From Erythroxylum novogranatense (Eukaryota; Streptophyta; Magnoliopsida; Malpighiales; Erythroxylaceae), in assembly GCA_029891385.1 (NCBI GenBank), contig CM057228.1, forward strand, positions 36,335,023 through 36,399,022: a stretch of 64,000 bases of DNA. Reading direction: 5' to 3'. A program made the position numbers and the translations under genes. Positions 56,315 to 64,000 of this stretch are shown piece by piece (position 1 is the stretch's first letter; the number at the start of each line of letters is the position of its first letter). The notes under the pieces are model-generated. The model saw only the letters and a program-made list of their open reading frames with translations, had not been told where the DNA came from and made no database searches.

Positions 56315-57340
56315 GTATGTTGGTATTGGTTGTCATTCTTCATTTTTCGAAGAAAGGTCGCTTAGAATATAAACCGTGTTAGCTAATCCTGAATTATCTA
56401 AAGAAACAAATTGCAACTGCGGCGGCTTTTATACAAATAGTTGAGAAAAGTTATGGACAAGTCCTTAACATATGAAGTTTTAATGGATAAATGTTGAACA
56501 TTCTAACATTAAGAATCTTGTCATTATCAAATACTGACAAATTAGAATATTAAAATATAAAACATATTCCTTAAGCATATTAAAATTTAGTAATACATCT
56601 TTGAGGGATTTTAAGTACAAATAAATTCATTGTAAAAAGTCATTATTTCCAATGTTATGTAATTTAATTTTATTTAAATAAGAATTATTTTATGAATTAA
56701 TATTATATTAATGAAAATGTTAGTGATTTATTTGAATTTTAATAAAAAATTTATAATTAATTCGTCTCTCATGCCATTTATAAAGTTAAAGTAAAAATAA
56801 TAAGAAAGAGAATGGAGAAGAAGAAATTTAGAGTTTGAAGATATACTCCACAAACACAGTATAAAAGTTTCATCTTTCTTGTTAAATTTGCGTAATTTTT
56901 TGTAGAATGAGAAATACTATTTATAGACAAAATCTTACACTAAATTAAGGATTAGATATACATAAATCAAATCAAACTAATATACAAATATCAAAGATTT
57001 TAGATAATTCACATTAGTTAAATGATTTGATCAAAATAAATGTGATTGTGATCATATTAGAAGATATTCTTAACATCAAACCTCAAGATGAATATAGATT
57101 GAAGAGTAGTAATAGCTATAACTATTTTTATTTTATTTTATTTACAAGTTAAATATGCAATGTCATAAATAACCTATTTGCTACTTACCAATTTTTCATG
57201 ATAATTGTAATATCACTAAATTCATAGATATATAGCTATAGAATAATAAATATTAAATTAATTTGTCGATTAATCAATATGAATTATTTAGAAAATATAA
57301 TAATATAAAATAAGAAATACCTTAATTAAAACATAAATCT
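56315..57340. other. AT-rich intergenic region
   Basis: No gene, RNA or clear element recognised. Text near 56905-56990 loosely resembles 60530-60600. Confidence 0.4.
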
Positions 57341-57450
57341 AAGTTTAGAACAAAACCTTGAAAGAAAACTGCTAAGAAACGAAAGAGAATCATGTGTAGA
57401 AGTTGTTGGACGTGTTCTTTTTTTCGTTCTTTTCCTACTCAAAACCTAGC
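57341..57450. repeat. possible LTR relic, left member of a direct pair
   Basis: The core ATGTGTAGAAGTTGTTGGAC then TTCTTTTCCTACTCAAAA (about 57390-57440) recurs at about 60459-60505 in the same orientation. The decayed gag lies between the two, so they may be LTR remnants; no ends were defined. Confidence 0.35.
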
Positions 57451-59469
57451 CTACTTTTATCTTGTAAAGACTATTATCTAAAATAAATCTAAATTTTTGA
57501 TTAACTTTCAAATCTTAGAGTGAATATGAGATTACGCATAATTTCTTATTATCCTTTGTAATAATCTGTTCACTTTTTTCAAAATTTATAATTTTGACCA
57601 ATAATGCTCCAAATTGATGCAATCTTCACTTGTTATTTCCTAAAAAACAAATATTACTTTTCCTATTTAAGTACCAAAATATAGTTAAAAAAAGAGATAA
57701 TTTCAATTAATATAACCAAATAATGTCTTATCAAATTTCTTCACTCCATACTTCTGCTTATCCTCAAGTATACATCAATTCAATATATCAATCATCCTCA
57801 TAAAAGCCTCTCATCTTCTTTCTTATTATCTAAAAATATCTCGAAACTAATACACCGTAAAGGTTTATACTAAGATTACAATTGAGAGAACAAACACTTA
57901 TAAGACACATTTTTAGAAGTAAAACATAGCTTCCATCAATTCCATCAAAATCAAATGAAACAAGACTTAACACCCTCTCATGAATTTCACTCTATAAACT
58001 CACAATGTTTAGGGTTTATTAAGCTCTCAAATCAAAGCGTTGTGAGTTATTTCCATAAGATTGCTCATGAATCATATCTTTACTACTTAACAAAATTGAA
58101 CCTAATACCTAAATCAAGGGGACTTAATAAAAGTTATAATGTCACTTAGGTAAGGTATGATAAGAAGAAGTTTTTAGGTTAAATAAATTGAGAAAATCAT
58201 ATAAACTTATCCACGCAAGTTTCAACTTAAATAACGTCAACGACCTTTTTAATCACCTTTTTCTTTTTTTATTTTCTAATAAGAACATCAAAGAAGATAT
58301 ATTTCTTTTTATTTTCATTTTTATACTTCTCCCCATTATATACATAATACATATATACATATATGTATATATATATAATGAAAGTTTCAAATAATGCAAC
58401 TTGAATCAACTAATTTATTTTTCATATAAATAGTCAATATCCTATATAAATAAGCTTGATATAATCCCTTCAATATAAGGGCTCAAAATTATCAAGGAAA
58501 TAAAAAGGTTTATAACAAGGTTAGTATGCAAGAAAAGAAAAGTTAAGGCACAAATTGGTTTTCTAGAGATAAAAAGTAAGGTTGGTTTGTTTAGGTTAAC
58601 TATTGTTATCCTAAGTTCCCTTATCATCATTATGCACAAATTTATTTAAAAAATATAGCCTTAACTTGTATTTAAACATAAGCTCTAGCATAAATAAGCT
58701 ATGTTTAGTAATACACAACAAACAAACAAAATAAATGAGCACAAAGTGATGAAAGTTCTTAGGGTTAGAGCTCACATAAGTGTCAAAATGCATTAAGTCT
58801 TGGACACTTTTATTCAACAAAACCAATGAGATACTTAAAGTAATTTAATTGAAAATACTAATCATGCTTGTCTCTCTATTGTATTAAAAATTAAAAGAAA
58901 AAATGTATCCTAACTTAGGCATTATTTCTAAAAATTAATTAGAAAATTATGAGGCTATCATGAGGAATAATTAATATATGAATCATAGTATTTATGATTC
59001 TAAGAAAAAATAACAAAGTTCATCATAATATATATACTCTTGCTCCCCCAACACCTAAATCATGCATTGTCCCCACTATATGCATAAAAGGCTCACATGT
59101 CACAAAAATATTAACAAAAATAAAGCACATAATAAAAGACTCCTCTTAGTTATGACCATTTAAAATGAGATGTACTATAGTGTTAGTAGACATAGAGTTA
59201 TCACCCTTATAAATTAGAGTGGAGCATCTAAATTCTTCTCCAATTTATAAATTTTAAATTCCAACCTCTTTAACTAGAAATGATGCTCATATCGAATTGG
59301 TAGAGCTGAAAGATACATAAGTGGTGGAACTTTAGGTCCTCATGTTATGTTGATGATGAACCTCTCTAGGAGGATCACGTGGTATAAAACAAAATGTTAT
59401 CATTTGTTGATCAAGTAACCTTATCCTGCTTAAACAAGCTTTATCCAATGATTATATCTCATGGATGAT
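57451..59469. other. AT-rich stretch between possible LTR relics
   Basis: Short frames only (for example 57955-58149 and 58188-58394), none with a recognisable domain. A TA/CATATA microsatellite lies near 58345-58378. It may be the decayed remainder of the gypsy element whose gag is at 59470-60230. Confidence 0.35.
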
Positions 59470-60057
59470 ATGCATATCAGTGTCAGTCATACCAAAGTTC
59501 CTCCACTAGTTACATTTGCCATACTCCTATCCATTGGCAATAACCCTTCATAAAAGTAATAAATCAAAAGTTGGTCAAGAATCTGATGGCGTAGGCAACT
59601 AGTATATAACTCCTTAAACCTCTCCCAATATTCATACAATGTTTCTCAAATGAATTGTCTTATACCACATATCTCATTTATAAAGTTGACTACTAGTGAT
59701 GATGAAAAGAACTTCTCCATAAACAACCTTTTGATCTTAGTTCATATTGTCACCAAGTCAAAAGGAAATAATATATCCAGTCATTTGTCTTATCTTTCAA
59801 TGAGAATAAAAAGGCTCTAAGATTAATTTGTTCCTCAGTCACTCCTTATGGCTTAATTTCAGAGTAAACAATATGAAATTCTTTCAAGTATTTTTGCAAA
59901 TCTTCACCTATAAGATAACAAAAAATAAGGAGTAAGTGAATCAAACCAAAATTTAATTTGAAATCTACTTCAACATTTGGAAATCATTTGCATAAGGGTG
60001 TTGATGCACATTTAGTGCCACTAACTCCCTTAATGCTATAGTGTTAGGATTCACCAT
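59470..60057 (-). pseudogene. decayed Ty3/gypsy gag
   Basis: Although no long frame survives, the minus strand reads MVNPNTIALRELVAL at its start (ATG at 60057). It continues with GEDLQKYLKEFHIVYSEIKP, VTEEQINLRAFLFSLKDKTN then DW, EICGIRQFI and ETLYEYWERFKELYTSCLRH, and YYFYEGLLPMDRSMANVTSG, separated by stops and frameshifts. This is the plant Retrotrans_gag domain. No pol was found further left, so the element is either non-autonomous or decayed beyond recognition. Confidence 0.75.
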
Positions 60058-60294
60058 CTTTTCTTAAACTTCTTGGAAATTAAAATCTTCACCAATTGTT
60101 AAATCTATCTCAACTTTCAAATCAAGAGGTGAATGACCGCTTCCTTGCTTAGATATGTTTATTAAGCGACAACCTGTCTTCTCAATTTTTAAATTATATT
60201 GCAATTCACCTATCTAAGAAGAACGAGTCATACAAGACAAGAAATTAGTAGTAAATTATAAAATAACACAAAGAAACTGAAATAGTTCTCTAAC

Positions 60295-60540
60295 AATATC
60301 AGTTTATAACAAAACCTTACAAGGTTACAACTAGAAATTTGATTCGTCTCGAATTAGTATATTTGGATTTTTCCACATATTACTTTAGTTATAACATGAA
60401 AAATAGAAGAAAAGATGAAAGTTTTGGAGAAAAATATTAAGAAATGAGAAGAAAATGATGTGTAGAAGTTGTTGGAGTGTTTTTCCCTTCTTTTCCTACT
60501 CAAAATCTTTTTGTTTGATGTCTTTTAATATTGATTTAGT
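60295..60540. repeat. possible LTR relic, right member of a direct pair
   Basis: Contains the ATGTGTAGAAGTTGTTGGAG block shared with 57390. It lies upstream of the gag in its reading direction, where a 5' LTR is expected. No primer-binding site was recognised. Confidence 0.35.
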
Positions 60541-61801
60541 ACATATAATTTAAATAAGATAAGGATTTTATATCTACAAATATTATAATCATAATAAGAC
60601 TCTAAAATATTATATATATTTATTTAGTTTATATCATTAGCTTCCATTCTTAATTATAAATTACGTTTATGCTTGATTTTTTCATTATTGCAAAGATAAT
60701 TTCAAAAGTATTATAGGTATTGATTTACTTGATTGATGCTTCCCAACCTTAAAAATTTGCAAGAGTTGAAGAAGTGATTTTGAATAAGAGATTTGATTAT
60801 TGTAATTGATACCCAAAGAGCTAAAGGACTCTTTAGAACCTAAAACTTGTGAAGTAAAGAGAAAAGTAACTTCGTTGGACTTGAGACATGCGTACCTTCG
60901 AAAATTTTCATTTGCTGAGTGAACTAAAATGATTTTACATAGCCCTAATTCTTTTTGCCTAGAAGACTATTAAACTAAAGAGCTGAAATATTTTGACTTA
61001 AACTTGGGACCTTTGACCTTAGAGGGTTTTCGATTAAATCAATGAACTGAAACAACTTCAATTATGCTTATTATTTGATGGAATAAAGATATTTTGTATT
61101 AATGGGGTTTGTATAATTAATAGCACAGAGGCTTTAAATATCTGTATGTTTTGACTTTTAACTTAATCAACTATTTTATTTTATTGGTCTATTTAAAATT
61201 TTAGAATAAGGTTTTCGATTAGGTATAACTAAAATAATTATTGTGTAAAGAAATATTATTCTACAATTATACTAAACCACCATATAAAAATCACATGCTT
61301 TAAAATTTTAGAATAAGGTCTCCTTTCTGATTACTTTTGCCTCCAAGTTTCTTTGAGTTCGTTAAAGCATTTTTAGGGATACCAATTAGACGAATGGTTG
61401 TTACCTCAATAAAAATATATAAACGTCACAACCATAGCAAACGAGAACTAGAGCAATAGAATTTGGTGCTTGCATAATAATTATGTAACAATGAACTTCT
61501 AAAGAAAAGACATCTTGGCACATTCATGGAACCTACCAAATTTGTGTCGTTTAGAATTTTAACTTTATATAATGGGTTAAGTCGTCAAGTCAAAGGTTGG
61601 ACATCGATTAAATACCGGGTTTGTGATAGGCGCCTGTTTGTTCACGTACCTTAATTTGAACATTCTACGGATTCGCATTAGCGTTCTTTGAATTGGCTCC
61701 ATACATATGGATCGTCCGCCATGAATTTTCTCTCTTGATTAGGTTCATGCTACCAACCATACCTCATCCTACTACTAACATATACAAACACTAATTAAAA
61801 C
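60541..61801. other. AT-rich intergenic region
   Basis: No coding region or RNA gene recognised. A slightly more complex segment at 61560-61780 gives no recognisable product. Confidence 0.4.
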
Positions 61802-62142
61802 TGTTGAAGCAGTGTTGTTTTAGTTTCTTTATTGTTACGTTTGGAAACACTTTCAATGCAGAAAGTTAGTGAATATCGTGGGGTATGCAAAACTTTCACT
61901 TTGTGGTTGTCTGTGATGTTATGAATGATGCAAATAAAAAGTTCAAAGATAAAATTGATTATAGAACTCTGGCAGCAGTACAGCGGAGCAATTACAAGTA
62001 CAACAGAAGAGGAGGATTAGAATAGAAGAACTTCTGGTACTTGGTACTCAGAAAGGAGGAAGGAAGGACGTTAGCCAAATCTAATTCAATTCATGTCCCT
62101 CACAACAATACCCCACCCTTATTTATAAAACTGCGCCTAACA
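61802..62142 (-). repeat. 3' LTR of a minus-strand chromovirus
   Basis: The minus strand starts TGTTAGGCGCAGTTTTATAA and ends ...CTGCTTCAACA. It has a TATA box (TTTTATAAATAAGGG) 10-25 bp from the start and lies about 20 bp downstream of the pol stop. At about 341 bp it fits the short LTRs of Reina-type chromoviruses. The outer border is approximate. Confidence 0.6.
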
Positions 62143-62163
62143 GAATTGTAACCAACTTGGTAT

Positions 62164-62967
62164 CTAGCTGCAATCGTATTCCTTCAGCTTTGCAGGGGCC
62201 TTCTTTTCACGTAACGGTCTGCTCATGTGGGTGGTGGCAATTGCTGACTCATTCCCCTTAGCCACGTCAGGAGATCCTTGGATCGTAACATTGCCACCGT
62301 CTGCAAAACGAACCTTGTCCTCAAGGTTCCATGATGAGTAGACAGCCCGAAATTCATCTGTTGGAACCCAAGATGCTTCAGCAGTGCTAAGACCCTCCCA
62401 TTGCACCAAGACCTGTGGCTCCAAAACTCCAGCCTTCATAATGTCTCTAGTTGCCAGAATGTGAGAGGGGATCCGAGCAGTAACTGGGTTGTCCAGAAGT
62501 GGTAAAGGAATGCTTTGGCTTTCCGGATTGCCTTCACATTTCTTCAGAACAGAGACATGAAATACGGGATGTAATCGTGATGATGCGGGTAAGTCCAATT
62601 TGTAAGCAACGGAACCGATACGCTTCAGAACTTTAAAAGGGCCAAAGTATCTTTGGCTGAGCTTCTGGTTTCGATGGAGACGTAACGAGAGCTGTCGGTA
62701 TGGTTGAAGCTTGACAAACAACCAGTCTCCAACTTCGAAAGAAATATCCCGCCTTTTCTTATCGGCCTGGTTCTTCATTCTGGTTTGTGCCCGCAGGAGG
62801 TTAGCCTTCAGTTGTTGAAGAATCATATCTCGCTGGGACAAATCGTGATCAAGGGTGGATAACTTGGCAGTACCTGGTATGTATCGGATCAAGGTTGGTG
62901 GGTCGCGGCCGTATAAAGCTCGGAAAGGTGTCATGCCAACGGAGCTATGGTAGGCGATGTGCACCAA
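62164..62967 (-). pseudogene. chromovirus integrase C-terminal part with chromodomain
   Basis: A 267-codon frame: YHSSVGMTPFRALYGRDPP, then DKKRRDISFEVGDWLFVKLQ and QRYFGPFKVLKRIGSVAYKL (the GPY/F module, residues ~105-125), then HPVFHVSVLKKC. A chromodomain-like segment VLVQWEGLSTAEASW ... NLEDKV lies at residues ~185-215. The chromodomain would guide integration to marked chromatin. The frame is split from the integrase core by a short region with two frameshifts and a stop near 62945-62990. Confidence 0.88.
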
Positions 62968-63802
62968 TACTACGCCCGAGGAAGCGGTGAACCCATGTGC
63001 GGAGACTCGGACCTGAAAGCCGGAGATACATTTCTAACACTTTGTTTACCGCCTCTGTCTGGCCATCCGTCTCGGGATGGTAGGCTGAACTCAAAGCCCT
63101 AGTAGTCCCCTGCAATTTAGTGAACTCATCCCAGAAAGTGCTCAAGAATAAAGGGTCACGATCACTGATTATTTTTGTAGGGATGCCATGAAGTTTAACT
63201 ATCCCATTCAAGAAGACTTCAGCCAACTTTGCACTAGTAAAACTGCCAGGTAAAGCGAAGAAATGCGCAAATTTTGATAAACGGTCAACCACAACAAAGA
63301 CGACTGTTTTACCGTAAGAGGGAGGAAGTCCGGTGATGAAGTCCATGCTGATTTCCTCGAATACTTGGGCTGGTAAGGGCAACGGTTGTAGCAATCCAGC
63401 TGGTGACAGCTGGGTAGATTTCATGGTTTGACAGACCATGCATGTCCTGACAAACTGTTGCACATCTTTTCGAATAGTGGCCCAATAAAAATTTGCTGCC
63501 AGGCGGTGGAGGGTACGTGTAACTCCTGCGTGTCCCCCTACCACTGAACAATGGAAATCCGTGAGTATTGCGTGTCGCAAATCTGGCAAATTAGGTACAA
63601 CCAAGCGGTGGCGAAAAAACAGCAAGCCTTCATGGACCAGGTAATCCTTATACTGAGGATCCTTAGCAGCTACTCTCTCGTGGATGTACAATAATTCAGG
63701 ATTAGAAGTATTCAAAGAACGGAACTCCTCCAATCTACTGAATTTCTGAACCGATAATGTAAGAAAGCATCCTGTAGGAACTCGGGATAAAGCGTCAGCC
63801 AC
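62945..63802 (-). pseudogene. chromovirus integrase core (zinc finger and DDE)
   Basis: It begins MADALSRVP, the end of RNase H. An HHCC zinc finger follows (H...GGH near residue 89, C-x2-C in CMVCQ near residue 123). The catalytic core has MDFITGLP (first Asp), SDRDPLFL (second Asp) and DGQTEAVNK (Glu). Integrase would insert element cDNA in the nucleus. All three acidic residues remain, but the end of the core frame is scrambled after LRTWVHRF. Confidence 0.9.
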
Positions 63803-64000
63803 AATATTCAGCTTACCAGGTCGATATAAAATTTCAAAATCGTACCCAACAAGTTTGTAAAGCCAGTGTTGTTGCTCTGGGGTCTGAATTGTGCATCTTT
63901 GTAAGGTTTTTTAAAGCTTTTTGATCCGTCACAATCGAAAACCTTCTGCCTAGCAGATATTGACGCCATTTGCCAACTGCCTGAGTGATGGCAAACATTT
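63803..64000 (-). pseudogene. chromovirus RNase H part, running off the window
   Basis: The minus strand reads MFAITQAVGKWRQYLLGRRF then TDQKALKN (the last catalytic Asp in TDQ). A frameshift near 63905 follows, then QTPEQQHWLYKLVGYDFEIL and YRPGKLNIVADALSR. This is the standard RNase H end of Ty3/gypsy pol. Reverse transcriptase and gag would lie beyond the right edge. Confidence 0.85.

Overview
The window is nuclear DNA of a flowering plant, almost certainly a eudicot. It is AT-rich and dominated by nested, mostly dead LTR retrotransposons, hAT DNA transposons and their small derivatives. It also holds an integrated pararetrovirus fragment. Only one gene looks intact: a BAHD-family acyltransferase on the minus strand at 51259-52698. 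No rRNA, tRNA or CRISPR array was recognised.

Layout. 1-7993: a minus-strand Ty3/gypsy element of Athila/Tat type, with broken gag-protease, no recognisable RT or integrase, a primer-binding site and one LTR. 8000-11012: a minus-strand Ty1/copia element with broken gag, a trace of protease, a tRNA-Met-type primer site and one complete LTR. 11013-18970: stacked LTR fragments, with a clean 2.0 kb solo LTR (16824-18825, TSD TATAT). 19224-36094: a very large Tekay/Del-like chromovirus with LTRs of about 4.1 kb. Its 5' LTR carries a scrambled caulimovirid insert (20878-23779). Its internal region keeps only ruins of pol. Its 3' LTR is split by a 3.76 kb solo LTR (30251-34010) and then cut by another element at 36095. 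36095-45132: more LTR and pol-end pieces of the same superfamily, including a 537-bp segment present twice at about 97% identity. 45505-47455: a LINE RNase H remnant and a copia-type LTR.

47613-51225 is a dead TTF/DUF4371-type hAT transposon, itself hit by a 295-bp MITE. Its right end lies a few tens of bases beyond the stop codon of the acyltransferase. 52930-61800 is mostly AT-rich intergenic DNA. It holds a class II diterpene synthase exon fragment (54295-54423), an internally deleted hAT, a 177-bp MITE and a decayed gypsy gag. 61802-64000 is the 3' half of a minus-strand chromovirus with integrase and chromodomain; it runs off the window.

The most striking pattern is that several unrelated elements each carry their own array of a short, nearly perfect palindrome: TTCGCTGCRGCGAA in the Athila-like element, AAGTCGACTT in the copia element, GTCCGTTTAACGGAC in the Tekay-like LTRs and CTATAACGTTATAG in the hAT. 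In the two elements where a TATA box can be placed, the array sits in U3 close to it. The second highlight is the rearranged pararetrovirus insert with a recognisable dUTPase domain. Element clades, nesting order and regulatory roles are inferences from reading; no search was run.
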